DNA from: Alteromonas sp. KC3
GTDB taxonomy: Bacteria; Pseudomonadota; Gammaproteobacteria; Enterobacterales; Alteromonadaceae
NCBI RefSeq assembly: GCF_016756315.1
Contig: NZ_AP024235.1
Span: forward strand, 2,480,001-2,544,000
Length of the DNA: 64,000 nt
Direction: 5' to 3'
The notes below the pieces were generated by a model. The model was not told where the DNA came from. It was given only the letters and a program-made list of their open reading frames with translations, and made no database searches. This document shows, piece after piece, positions 22,838 through 32,504 of this stretch. The translations under genes and the position numbers were made by a program. Within the stretch, counting starts at the first letter, position 1, and each line of letters starts with the position of its first letter.

Positions 22838-25210
22838 TTAGCCGTGTTTCTCAGCAAGGTATAGCCAGGTTTCGACCACCGTGTCAGGGTTAAGCGACAC
22901 TGAATCAATACCTTCAGCAACTAACCACGCTGCAAAGTCTTCATGATCAGACGGGCCTTGACCACATATTCCTACGTACTTCCCTCGTTTCTTAGCGGCT
23001 TGAATAGCCATCGACAACAGCGCTTTTACTGCTTCATCGCGCTCGTCAAACAAGTGCGCAATTAGGCCACTGTCACGATCAAGACCTAGGGTAAGTTGGG
23101 TAAGATCGTTCGAACCAATTGAGAAGCCATCGAAAATGTCGAGGAACTGATCGGCAAGCAATGCATTAGACGGTAACTCACACATCATAATGATACGTAG
23201 ACCATTTTCACCTTTCTTGAGGCCCTGCTCTTCTAGCAACTCAATGACTTTACGGCCTTCTTCAAGGGTACGTACAAATGGGATCATGATTTCAACATTA
23301 GTTAAGCCCATTTTGTTTCGAACACGTTTAATAGCTTCGCATTCAAGGGCAAAACAGTCGCGGAAATCTTCAGAAATATAACGGCTAGCGCCACGGAAAC
23401 CTAACATTGGGTTTTCTTCATCAGGTTCATATTGATAGCCACCAACGAGGTTGAAATACTCGTTAGATTTAAAGTCAGACATACGAACAATTACTTTCTC
23501 TGGCGAGAAAGCCGACCCAATTGTTGAAATGCCTTCGACTAATTTTTCAATATAGAACTCTGTTGGCGACTCGTAACCAGCGATCATATCGCTGATTTCT
23601 TCTTTCAACTCTTCAGGCTGACTATCAAAGTTAAGCAGCGCTTTAGGGTGAACACCAATCATACGGTTGATGATAAACTCAAGACGAGCAAGACCCACAC
23701 CAGCATTAGGCAGTCGAGCAAAGTCGAAAGCGCGATCTGGATTGCCCACGTTCATCATTACTTTTAGTGGAAGATCAGGCATAGAATCAATACGCGACGT
23801 CACTACGTCAAATTCAAGCTCGTCACCGTAAATATAGCCTGTGTCACCTTCGGCACAAGATACGGTAATCTTGTCGCCAGTCGCAATGCTGTCTGTTGCA
23901 TTACCACAGCCCACCACTGCAGGAATACCCAATTCACGAGCAATAATCGCCGCGTGACAAGTACGACCGCCACGATTAGTTACAATCGCAGATGCCTTTT
24001 TCATGATTGGCTCCCAATCAGGGTCAGTCATGTCTGTTACCAGTACATCCCCTGCTTGGATCTTGTCCATTTCTTCAATTGAACCAAGTACCTTTGCAAC
24101 TCCAGCACCAATCTTGTGACCAATTGCGCGACCTTCACAAACAATGTTGCTCTGCCCTTTCAGTTGGAAACGCTCGATGCTTTGCGAGTCTTCACGGCTA
24201 CGCACGGTTTCTGGACGTGCTTGCACAATGTAAAGTTTACCGTCAGCGCCATCTTTCGCCCACTCAATGTCCATCGGGCGTTTGTAGTGATTTTCGATAA
24301 TTTGCGCTTGTTTTGCCAACTCCATTACTTCCTCGTCAGTTAACGAGAAAGTTTTGCTGTCAGCCACATCAATATCCACAATTGACACTTGCTTGCCATG
24401 TGACTCATCGTCTGAGTACACCATCTTAGTTAGCTTGCTGCCTAAGTTGCGGCGCACGATAGCCGGTAGGCCTTTGTCTAAGGTTGGCTTGTGCACATAA
24501 AACTCATCAGGGTTTACTGCCCCTTGCACAACCATTTCACCCAAACCGTACGAGCTGGTAATAAACACAACGTCTTCGAAACCTGACTCGGTGTCGATGG
24601 TAAACATAACGCCAGACGACGCGATGTCACTGCGTACCATGCGCTGAATACCTGCAGACAAGGCTACACCTTTGTGGTCATAACCTTGGTGTACACGATA
24701 TGAAATGGCGCGGTCGTTAAATAATGAAGCGAATACGTGTTTAATGGCTATCAATACCGCATCGTAGCCTTTAACGTTAAGAAATGTTTCTTGTTGGCCT
24801 GCAAACGAAGCATCAGGCATGTCTTCTGCTGTTGCCGATGAACGTACTGCAAAAGACGCTTCTTCACCTGCATCACCCTGTAAGGTAACAAACGCCTCTT
24901 TGATAGCGTCTTCTAGTTGCGGTTGAAAAGGCGTATCGATGATCCATTGACGAATATCCTTGCCCGCTTCGGCAAGTGCATTTACATCATCAACGTCCAA
25001 AGAATCTAATACGTCATGTATTTTAGCTTCTAGCCCACTTTGCTCTAAAAATTCGTTAAATGCTTCGGCGGTGGTAGCAAAACCACCTGGCACCTGCACA
25101 CCGGCGTTAGCCAGGTTTGAAATCATCTCGCCTAATGATGCATTTTTGCCGCCTACGCGACCCACATCATGCATGCCCAGTTCTTGATACCAAAGTACGT
25201 ATTCTTGCAC
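22838..25210 (-). CDS. ppsA: Phosphoenolpyruvate synthase
   Basis: PpsA makes PEP from pyruvate and ATP, giving AMP and phosphate, and starts gluconeogenesis from three-carbon substrates. The 790-residue protein has the N-terminal ATP-binding domain ([18 protein letters not shown] near 123-140), the phosphohistidine domain with catalytic His419 in GGRTCHAA, and the C-terminal PEP-binding barrel ending with the GICGQGPSD active-site Cys region. It is divergent from ppsR, whose product controls it by phosphorylation. Confidence 0.98.
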   Translation of the reverse strand: MQEYVLWYQELGMHDVGRVGGKNASLGEMISNLANAGVQVPGGFATTAEAFNEFLEQSGLEAKIHDVLDSLDVDDVNALAEAGKDIRQWIIDTPFQPQLEDAIKEAFVTLQGDAGEEASFAVRSSATAEDMPDASFAGQQETFLNVKGYDAVLIAIKHVFASLFNDRAISYRVHQGYDHKGVALSAGIQRMVRSDIASSGVMFTIDTESGFEDVVFITSSYGLGEMVVQGAVNPDEFYVHKPTLDKGLPAIVRRNLGSKLTKMVYSDDESHGKQVSIVDIDVADSKTFSLTDEEVMELAKQAQIIENHYKRPMDIEWAKDGADGKLYIVQARPETVRSREDSQSIERFQLKGQSNIVCEGRAIGHKIGAGVAKVLGSIEEMDKIQAGDVLVTDMTDPDWEPIMKKASAIVTNRGGRTCHAAIIARELGIPAVVGCGNATDSIATGDKITVSCAEGDTGYIYGDELEFDVVTSRIDSMPDLPLKVMMNVGNPDRAFDFARLPNAGVGLARLEFIINRMIGVHPKALLNFDSQPEELKEEISDMIAGYESPTEFYIEKLVEGISTIGSAFSPEKVIVRMSDFKSNEYFNLVGGYQYEPDEENPMLGFRGASRYISEDFRDCFALECEAIKRVRNKMGLTNVEIMIPFVRTLEEGRKVIELLEEQGLKKGENGLRIIMMCELPSNALLADQFLDIFDGFSIGSNDLTQLTLGLDRDSGLIAHLFDERDEAVKALLSMAIQAAKKRGKYVGICGQGPSDHEDFAAWLVAEGIDSVSLNPDTVVETWLYLAEKHG

Positions 25211-25253
25211 AGCCCAAGCCTCCAGCTTTTTTTATGTGTAGGGTATGAGGTAC

Positions 25254-25285
25254 GTTTCAGGTTTGTGCTAATTATTACCTGAAAC
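25254..25285. promoter_or_regulatory. Inverted repeat in the ppsA upstream region
   Basis: GTTTCAGGT (25254-25262) and ACCTGAAAC (25277-25285) are perfectly complementary with a 14-nt spacer, 44-75 bases upstream of the ppsA start. The half-sites resemble FruR/Cra-type half-sites, a family that controls ppsA in enterics, but the spacing does not fit, so the assignment is open. Confidence 0.45.
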
Positions 25286-25438
25286 ACATCAAATTTATGT
25301 CGATTTGTGGACGTTACCACTTTCATTGTTGTCCATTACGTTTGACAGCTAAGTATAGCTAATTACTGCCAATCACAAGAACCGTATAGCTTTTCGACGA
25401 AATCATCTTAGAATGGGGAAATTCAGAAAGTAAACTCT

Positions 25439-25456
25439 TTATTACTTTTGTAATAA
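25439..25456. promoter_or_regulatory. Hairpin in front of ppsR
   Basis: TTATTAC (25439-25445) and GTAATAA (25450-25456) form a 7-bp inverted repeat around TTTT, ending 26 bases before the ppsR start. It could be an operator or a leader hairpin. Confidence 0.4.
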
Positions 25457-25482
25457 AATTACAACAATGTTAAGGATATGTT

Positions 25483-26295
25483 GTGCGTACAGCTTTTTAT
25501 ATTTCAGATGGTACAGCCATCACTGCAGAGGTGTTTGGCCACGCCCTGCTTTCTTTGTTCCCCGTTTCTTTCAATCACAACACAATTCCGTTTGTTGAAA
25601 CTGAGGAACAAGCACACCGAGTTCTAGAGCAAATTTCTGAAAGTTTTCAAGACACAGGAGAGAGGCCGCTCGTTTTTTATACAATTGTGAATGTAGATAT
25701 TCGCAAAATTATCTCTAAATCGGTCGGCATTAATTACAATTTTCTCGACCAATTCGTGGCACCACTTGAAAAAGTGTTGGGTGTACCGTCTAAACCAGAA
25801 AAGCATCGCACACATAGTATCCATGAAACCACTTACGATATTCGTATCGAAGCGGTGAACTATGCACTTGCCAATGACGACGGTTCGAATTTAAAAGACT
25901 ATGATGAAGCCGATATCATTCTTACGGGTGTGTCGCGCTCAGGTAAAACACCAACCAGTCTTTATCTTGCTCTTCAATACGGTATAAAAGCGGCCAATTA
26001 CCCATTTACTGAAGAAGACATGGGTGACATGCTAAAACTTCCCCCAGCACTTCGACGTTACAAAAACAAATTGTTTGGCTTAACCATCGCAGCAGACCGG
26101 TTACACCAGATTCGCTCTGAACGTCGTGCTAATAGTAAATATGCGTCTTTACCTCAATGTAGAATGGAACTAAGAGAAGTAGAAAATCTTTATCGAAAAG
26201 AAAAGATACCTTTTTTAAACAGCACAAAATATTCAATTGAAGAAATATCAGCGAAGATCTTAGCTGAAACCGGTTTGAAACGTCGTAAATACTAA
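25483..26295 (+). CDS. ppsR: PEP synthase regulatory protein (bifunctional kinase/pyrophosphorylase)
   Basis: PpsR inactivates PpsA by ADP-dependent phosphorylation and reactivates it by phosphate-dependent removal. The 270-residue DUF299-family protein has [12 protein letters not shown] at its N-terminus and the P-loop GVSRSGKT at residues 149-156. Start is GTG at 25483, preceded by AAGGA 7-8 bases upstream; no ATG fits the conserved N-terminus. Its placement divergent from ppsA supports the pairing. Confidence 0.95.
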   Translation: MRTAFYISDGTAITAEVFGHALLSLFPVSFNHNTIPFVETEEQAHRVLEQISESFQDTGERPLVFYTIVNVDIRKIISKSVGINYNFLDQFVAPLEKVLGVPSKPEKHRTHSIHETTYDIRIEAVNYALANDDGSNLKDYDEADIILTGVSRSGKTPTSLYLALQYGIKAANYPFTEEDMGDMLKLPPALRRYKNKLFGLTIAADRLHQIRSERRANSKYASLPQCRMELREVENLYRKEKIPFLNSTKYSIEEISAKILAETGLKRRKY

Positions 26296-26307
26296 TTATG
26301 TAACGCG

Positions 26308-26347
26308 TTGCTGTTTTGGTTTCAGAAACTGGCAACCAGAACAGCAA
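26308..26347. repeat. Long 14-bp hairpin between convergent ppsR and TPR gene
   Basis: TTGCTGTTTTGGTT (26308-26321) pairs over 14 positions with AACCAGAACAGCAA (26334-26347), with one G-T pair and a 12-nt loop. TAACGCG occurs on both sides (26301 and 26354). It probably serves as a bidirectional 3' structure, although no T-run is present. Confidence 0.55.
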
Positions 26348-26360
26348 TGTATTTAACGCG

Positions 26361-27293
26361 CTATTTACTTGTTCCTGAGTCTTGTTTTGCTTGCCTGACA
26401 CTATCAGTGAGCGACCGCAAGCGCTTAAACTCGGCAGCGGGAAGTTGATTAATATCGGTTTTGTTCAACCAGCTAAAGGTTTGCTCTAAATCACCTTCTT
26501 TGAAGGCCACCTCGGCCAGTCGCAAATGAAGTAGATGAATTCTCACAGTATCAGATGCAATTTCAGCGCGTTCTAATCCGTTAAGAAAGGCTTCACGTGC
26601 CTTTTTGTAATCCCCACTGTTACGTAACGCAACACCGTAATTATTCAGCGCCACACCAATTTGCTGTTCATCATCAACTTGCTTTGCCCAATTGAGCGAG
26701 GCCAACCGATATTCTACATGCTTAATATGGTCATCAGTTCTATGCGCTATATGACCTAATTCTGCGTACACTTCTCTGTAGAACGCAGGGTCATCGTAAT
26801 CCTGCTCTACCACTTGTTCAACGAAGTCTTCGGCAGGCTTAAGCTGATTAAGCGCAACTAAAAGGTTTAATACCTTAAGCGCCGTATGTTGTGTTGGTGA
26901 CTTTGAATAGGCAGCGAGATACCCTTCAAAGGCTTGAGTAAACGTCGTTTTTGCTTCTTCAGTGCGTCCTTTGATAATCAGCCACTTTCCATGAAGCATG
27001 GCAATGAATGGCTGGTGCGCCGAAGGCACCGTTGGATTATTAACCCAAGGACGAAGCGCAGCATATAAATCATCGACGCGATGAAATTCGAAAAGCCAGG
27101 TAAGTCGAACCGTTTCTAACTGCCACCACGCATCAGAACCAACAGCAAGCTGACTTTGCTCTTCATCTAGTAGCGTAAGGCAAGAGGTGGGATTTTGGTT
27201 GCACAATGTATCAAAGTCAGTGCTATAAGCACGTACTGATAACAATGTAAGAAAAAGCCAAATCCACGGCATTTTAAGCAAAGCGTATTGCAT
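26361..27293 (-). CDS. Exported TPR-repeat protein, unknown function
   Basis: The 310-residue protein begins with a hydrophobic signal-like segment (PWIWLFLTLLSVRAYS) and probably resides in the periplasm. Helical tetratricopeptide-like repeats fill the rest, clearest around AQVDDEQQIGVALNNYGVALRNSGDYKKAREAF near residues 210-245. I choose the ATG at 27293; a TTG seven codons upstream is also possible. Two Cys early in the mature region may form a disulfide. It lies 108 bases after the TPR-sulfotransferase on the same strand. Confidence 0.65.
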   Translation of the reverse strand: MQYALLKMPWIWLFLTLLSVRAYSTDFDTLCNQNPTSCLTLLDEEQSQLAVGSDAWWQLETVRLTWLFEFHRVDDLYAALRPWVNNPTVPSAHQPFIAMLHGKWLIIKGRTEEAKTTFTQAFEGYLAAYSKSPTQHTALKVLNLLVALNQLKPAEDFVEQVVEQDYDDPAFYREVYAELGHIAHRTDDHIKHVEYRLASLNWAKQVDDEQQIGVALNNYGVALRNSGDYKKAREAFLNGLERAEIASDTVRIHLLHLRLAEVAFKEGDLEQTFSWLNKTDINQLPAAEFKRLRSLTDSVRQAKQDSGTSK

Positions 27294-27401
27294 CTTTTTT
27301 GTAATTTTAAGCAATAATGACGGTTTGCGGTGGAGTATACCCTATTGCTAGCGTAAGTCGCTATTAGCCGAATAGTTAAATTAGCAACACGACAACAGAT
27401 T

Positions 27402-29372
27402 TTACCGATGCTGAGCAACTATCGCTTTAAGCTCATCTAAGTGCGCTTCAAACGGTTTCCATTGGGCCATACCCGTTTTGTAAATAGGTTGCCTTACTTG
27501 TTCAGAGCTAGGCGTTTTTATTACACGCTTTGTTTGATGAAAATTAAGACACTGCGCTTCAAAGGGAAGTCCACAAAAGGCAAGTATTCGCCTGACTTGC
27601 CCTTCCAAGTCGTCTAATACATCTTCATGCTGCACAGTGAGAATTTCACCTGGCAACACACTGTGCCAATGCGACATTAATTCAACATAGGCGTTATAGT
27701 AGCGACCTATATCAGCTAGACCGTAACTGAACTCTTGCCCTTCACCAAATAATTGCTTGTAGCCGCTGAAGCAACAATCCAGCGGGGCTCGGCGTGCATC
27801 TATAATCTTTGCGTTGGGTAATATCTTTTTAATTAAGCCGATGTGAATAAAATTATTAGGCATTTTATCGATAAAATACGGCGCACCTTGGCGGTAGGCC
27901 GCAGTTTGCGATAAGTATTGCTCACCAAGTGCGAGTAATGCACTGTCGTCCAATTTGTCCACGTTGAATGGATAAGCCGTTTTAGCATGACTTAATGACG
28001 ACGCTATCCCCAAAATATCGTGGAGCTCCATCGTGCCATCTACTTGTGAATGTGATGCCAGTATTTGCTCAAGTAGCGTAGAACCCGCTCGAGGTAAACC
28101 GACGATAAAAATAGGATCTGGTGCTTGGCACCCTTTCGCTCTGTCGAAGCTAGACTGTGTAAAAGCGGTTTGTTGTGCCTTTAATGCGGTTTCAGTGCGC
28201 GCGATATCAAATTTTAGGGTTTGTTTTTTTAATTTGTTGCCTTTTTGATAATACTTAAACGCTGTATCTGCTTCCCCCTTATCTTCAAAGCCTTTTCCTA
28301 ATGCAAAACAAAGGTGAATTATGTCTTCTAATTTTGTTGTGCTTAAGTCAGCATACTTCTGCATGGTAGTGAGCATGCTATCTTCGAATCGATGAGTTTT
28401 TGTATTAGCCAAACTCCAATAAGCATCACCAAAATCTGGCGAGAAATACGTCGCTCTTTTGTATGCCGAAACAGCATCATTAGTATCCCCCTTGGCTTTC
28501 AATGCGTGGCCTAAGGCAACCCAAATGGCCGGCCTATCTTCATTTTCTTCCAGCAAATCTTTGTAAATGCGAATAGCATCATCCAAATCACCAACGCCTA
28601 CTAATGCATGTGCTAACCCTACCCTCACAGTAAAATTGTCAGGGTTATGACTAAGCCTTTGCTTTGCCACCTCAACAGCCTGAGGAAATTTGCCTAATTT
28701 GGCCAATAAGCTTTGATAGGAAGCAGCGGCGCGATCGTTATCTGGATAGAGTGCAACGCAACTTTCTAATAGAAATTCCGCGTCGCTATAAACTTTAAGT
28801 TGAACGCCAATTTCCGCCAACAACATCATACCTTCTGGGTGATGTTTGTTGTTGGCAAGAAACTGCCGACAGATTTGCTCAGCTTTGTGCAAATGCCCCT
28901 CATGCATTAAATCTGTTGCACCTAAAATGGGCTTTGGTAATGAGCGTAAAAAGGTTAATTGCTGCTGGCAAAGTACAAGTGCTTGGTGTTGGTCATCTTG
29001 TTTGTACACGCGCTCTAATTGTTGCCAAGCACTCAATAACGCTGGATTGAAGCGTGTAGCCTGATAAAAGTTGTGCGCAGATTTTTGTTTATCGGTATCA
29101 GCACAGCAATAACCTAACTCCTGATACCCACGGGCATAATCTGGGAACTGGCTAAGCAAAGCATTAAGCACGCCAATCGCTTGAACAGAATCACCTTTAA
29201 GTCGATAGGCAACCGCTTTTAAGTACTGTGCCTCCCGCCCTATTTCAGAATTCACCTGCTGCTCATTAAGTGCGTTAATTATCTGGTTACATTGGCTAAT
29301 AGCTGCTTGATGCTGCGATTGCATCAGCAACTGTTTTGCATTTTGAAGCTGCTGTTGTACTTGTGAATTCAT
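27402..29372 (-). CDS. TPR-repeat sulfotransferase
   Basis: This 656-residue protein joins about 400 residues of tetratricopeptide repeats to a C-terminal sulfotransferase domain. The PAPS 5'-phosphosulfate loop is visible as VGLPRAGSTLLEQIL near residues 420-435, followed by a DARRAP segment and a C-terminal YKTGMAQWKPF block. It would transfer sulfate from PAPS to an acceptor that cannot be named. No signal peptide is present, so it is cytoplasmic. It lies 108 bases downstream of a TonB-dependent receptor gene with a terminator-like hairpin between them. Confidence 0.85.
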   Translation of the reverse strand: MNSQVQQQLQNAKQLLMQSQHQAAISQCNQIINALNEQQVNSEIGREAQYLKAVAYRLKGDSVQAIGVLNALLSQFPDYARGYQELGYCCADTDKQKSAHNFYQATRFNPALLSAWQQLERVYKQDDQHQALVLCQQQLTFLRSLPKPILGATDLMHEGHLHKAEQICRQFLANNKHHPEGMMLLAEIGVQLKVYSDAEFLLESCVALYPDNDRAAASYQSLLAKLGKFPQAVEVAKQRLSHNPDNFTVRVGLAHALVGVGDLDDAIRIYKDLLEENEDRPAIWVALGHALKAKGDTNDAVSAYKRATYFSPDFGDAYWSLANTKTHRFEDSMLTTMQKYADLSTTKLEDIIHLCFALGKGFEDKGEADTAFKYYQKGNKLKKQTLKFDIARTETALKAQQTAFTQSSFDRAKGCQAPDPIFIVGLPRAGSTLLEQILASHSQVDGTMELHDILGIASSLSHAKTAYPFNVDKLDDSALLALGEQYLSQTAAYRQGAPYFIDKMPNNFIHIGLIKKILPNAKIIDARRAPLDCCFSGYKQLFGEGQEFSYGLADIGRYYNAYVELMSHWHSVLPGEILTVQHEDVLDDLEGQVRRILAFCGLPFEAQCLNFHQTKRVIKTPSSEQVRQPIYKTGMAQWKPFEAHLDELKAIVAQHR

Positions 29373-29402
29373 CTATTAATTACTTGTTACTACATAAGGC
29401 AT

Positions 29403-29435
29403 AAAAAACGGCAAACCCTGCGAGTTCGCCGTTTT
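29403..29435 (-). terminator. Terminator-like hairpin after the TonB receptor
   Basis: AAAACGGC (29405-29412) pairs with GCCGTTTT (29428-29435); on the minus strand six T follow the stem. It would end or attenuate receptor transcripts before the sulfotransferase gene. Confidence 0.8.
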
Positions 29436-29480
29436 CTTAACTAAACGATAGGCTCCGAAAAACCGAGAAGCCGTCTAGTG

Positions 29481-32183
29481 TTAATAATAGTCGTATGAGA
29501 AACGGAAGCCGATTGTACGAGGCCTGTTTGTCACAACTTTAGGCGTAAACTGCTGTGTATCAATGTTAAGCGTTGCGCGCTCATCAAATACGTTATCAAT
29601 ATACAGCTCAGCTTTCCACACATCGTTAGTCACACCCACCGCTAAATTAGCCAATACGTAAGACTCTTGTACGTAACGACCACCACGGAATGTATCACCA
29701 TTCGAATCGGTATATGTCACACCTTCATACACGGCGGCCTCTTGCTCAATTTTCAAACCTGAGCCCGTACCGTAAATCAGCTGTGTGGCATCTTCCATCA
29801 CGTAGGCATCCATGATCATGCCTGCAAATCGGTCACCCGTGTAACTGACTGAGCCGTTTACATAACCGCGCTTATCACCTTCAAGCTCGAAGAAATAACG
29901 TGCGTTAACATTGCCTGAAAACTTAGCAGAATAAGGAAGCTCAGAGCCAACACCTGCCGCAATACCCTCTAGTTCTGAATTAATTCGCGTTAGTTCAGTA
30001 TCTAAAAGACTAAAGGCAGCGTTGATAACAAGATCGTCAGTTGCTAGCCATGTTAGGTCTGCATCAACACCTTTTATTTCTGCGTCACCAACGTTATCTG
30101 TGAACACCAAGAATGAGATATTCGTTGGGTCAAATCGCGATGTTTGTAACTCTTCTATTTCAGAGTAATAGGCGGTTGCATTAACGCGCACCTGACCATC
30201 AAAGAAATCACCCTTCAAGCCGAGCTCGTAGTTATCCAACGTATCTGTTGTTGAGTACACTGGAATACGGAAGTTTTCAAATTTACCTGATTGGTTGGTA
30301 GCCAAGCCACCGCCTACACGGTTAGTAACTGGCGGACGGAAACCCTCGGAATAATTCGCAAACAGCAATACATCGTCGGTAACTTTCCAATCAATTGAGA
30401 ATTTGAAAATGGTATCGTCTACGGTTAACACGCCGTTGTCGGCTAACAAATCGACTTCAAGCTGACCGCTTTGAATGGCGGCTGCAACCGCATCGGGGTC
30501 CAGACCCACAGCAGCGAGTTCGTCAGGGTCCTGCGTACCGAATGCGCGAATACGCCTTGTAACATCTACCGTCGATGTAGAACCAACGTAAATATCGTCA
30601 ATTTCATACCAACGAGCACCAATGCTAGCTGTTAGCGTGTCGGTAATGTCGTATTCGAACTGCCCAAATACTGCAATCTGTTCGATGGTGTGGGTAATAT
30701 CGTTAATAAAACTTACTTCTGATGGGAATGGCCCACCGTCACTGTTTATACCTTCGTTACCCACAAGCGTACGCTGAAGATTATCAAACCCAAACGTTGT
30801 CATTTCGGTGTTAGCGATCTTGAACTGACCTACTGTAGACACCTCTTGCTCGTCGTAAAACAACCCTGCAGTAACTCGCCACGGTGTATCCATGGTTGTG
30901 TTGAATCGTATCTCGTGAGTATTACGGGTGGTTGAGGTATCTTCTTTGTAATATTTAGTAGGGTCTAAGCAGCGTTCATCGGCTGCATTGTCTGGTGTGT
31001 CGTAGTGGTTACACACGTAATACGCTGAAAACAAGCCACCATTCGTATACCCGGTATAATCGGCCAAAGTATCAATCTCGCGGTCTAGGTAACCACCCGT
31101 GTAAACAACATCGAGCTTTTCAAGACGCCCTTCAACGGTCCACGTAGTCAAACCGAATTCGTCTTTGTTTTCTTCTTGTTGAAAACGAAGTGCTGAACTT
31201 TCACCGTCTAACGTCGGGTCATAAGCAAAAACACCTTCTGTGTCGAGCGTTTGTTGAGTATGCTGTACAAGTAATTCCCAATCGTCATTAATCAAATAAG
31301 ACAAGCCAAAACGGGCCCCCGTGTATGTAGCATCGTTAAAATCCTCTTCAACTAATGCATCATTTTGAGGTGAAACCACCGCCGCTTCTGTATTAGAAGA
31401 TATATTTGGGTTAGTGATGCGATTTGCATCCATCGCGACAGGATCGGCAAGTGGGCCACCTGATATCCTATCAATAACAACCGCACTACCGATATAGCCA
31501 CCTTCGCCAGGTACGTTCATGACGTTGTCTATCCAGCCACCTTGCTTATCATTGTATGCGGCAACGCGCACTGCAAGGCTGTCTGAAAGCGGCATATTGA
31601 AATAAGCTTCTACAGCATTACTCATCTCACCATCTTTAGTGAAGCCAATATTGGTATCGAATCCAGCAGCAAAACTAAGGTGCTCTGGTTTATTGGTAAT
31701 TAAACGAATGGTACCCGCCTGAGAACTTGCACCAAACAATGTACCTTGTGGTCCAGGTAGAACTTCCACGCGTTGAACGTCTGTGGCGTATACATCTAAG
31801 TTACGCCCCGCCATAGATACTGGCATCTCATCTAAATAAAAGGCAACAGATGGCTGCAGTGCTTGAACTGACGAAAGCATGATGTTCGATTGCGTTGTCG
31901 CAGCACCGCGAATATAAATTTCGTTTTGGCCGGGACCAGTACCTTGGAATACTACATTTGGAAGGAATTCTACATAGTCTTGGAAGTTATCAATCCCAAG
32001 GTTTTCAAGGGCTTTACCATTTAGCGCCGTTACGGCAACAGGTACGTCTTGAATTGATTCAGCACGTTTGGTGGCAGTAACTTCGATATTTTCAAATTTC
32101 GCGGGAGTGTCGTTTTCCTGTGCGAGCAAAGAAGAAGACGCCAATGCAGCGACAATCGCACAGCTAAGCTGAGTTTTTCGCAT
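29481..32183 (-). CDS. TonB-dependent receptor
   Basis: The 900-residue outer-membrane protein has a Sec signal peptide ending SSLLAQ, a conserved N-terminal ENIEVTATKRAESIQDVPVAVTAL region leading into the plug domain (VEVLPGPQGTLFGASSQAGTIRLITNKP near residues 138-165, in part), then a beta-barrel ending in aromatic FRFSYDYY as expected for BAM recognition. The plug matches the large IroN/BtuB-like class used for oligosaccharides, lipids or aromatic compounds in marine bacteria. Its substrate is unknown. The downstream TPR-sulfotransferase is a recurrent-looking partner. Confidence 0.9.
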   Translation of the reverse strand: MRKTQLSCAIVAALASSSLLAQENDTPAKFENIEVTATKRAESIQDVPVAVTALNGKALENLGIDNFQDYVEFLPNVVFQGTGPGQNEIYIRGAATTQSNIMLSSVQALQPSVAFYLDEMPVSMAGRNLDVYATDVQRVEVLPGPQGTLFGASSQAGTIRLITNKPEHLSFAAGFDTNIGFTKDGEMSNAVEAYFNMPLSDSLAVRVAAYNDKQGGWIDNVMNVPGEGGYIGSAVVIDRISGGPLADPVAMDANRITNPNISSNTEAAVVSPQNDALVEEDFNDATYTGARFGLSYLINDDWELLVQHTQQTLDTEGVFAYDPTLDGESSALRFQQEENKDEFGLTTWTVEGRLEKLDVVYTGGYLDREIDTLADYTGYTNGGLFSAYYVCNHYDTPDNAADERCLDPTKYYKEDTSTTRNTHEIRFNTTMDTPWRVTAGLFYDEQEVSTVGQFKIANTEMTTFGFDNLQRTLVGNEGINSDGGPFPSEVSFINDITHTIEQIAVFGQFEYDITDTLTASIGARWYEIDDIYVGSTSTVDVTRRIRAFGTQDPDELAAVGLDPDAVAAAIQSGQLEVDLLADNGVLTVDDTIFKFSIDWKVTDDVLLFANYSEGFRPPVTNRVGGGLATNQSGKFENFRIPVYSTTDTLDNYELGLKGDFFDGQVRVNATAYYSEIEELQTSRFDPTNISFLVFTDNVGDAEIKGVDADLTWLATDDLVINAAFSLLDTELTRINSELEGIAAGVGSELPYSAKFSGNVNARYFFELEGDKRGYVNGSVSYTGDRFAGMIMDAYVMEDATQLIYGTGSGLKIEQEAAVYEGVTYTDSNGDTFRGGRYVQESYVLANLAVGVTNDVWKAELYIDNVFDERATLNIDTQQFTPKVVTNRPRTIGFRFSYDYY

Positions 32184-32504
32184 TTTGTGTGTTTCCTTTA
32201 TTTGGTTTTTTATTCTTTGGACAGTATTTACTCTAAATACATATCAAAAGGATCATATATAACGATACACCATGAAAAAATAATTACTACTCAAACGATT
32301 AACTATTGAACAAATGAATTAAAACGAACTAATAATACCAATATAATCAACACACATACGAATTAAAAAACATAAAAACCACTTACAACCCACAATAACC
32401 ACGAACATTTCTAATTATTTCAGCTGATGTTTATAAAAAATGCTCCATAAGGTATATTTCTACGTATTAAAACCTGTTCAATTTAGTGAAAGGAAGTCAA
32501 CTGC
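32184..32504. other. AT-rich divergent promoter region
   Basis: This gap separates the TonB receptor and the BCCT transporter, which are transcribed away from each other. It is strongly AT-rich with A-tracts. No ORF or clear inverted repeat was recognised. Confidence 0.45.
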
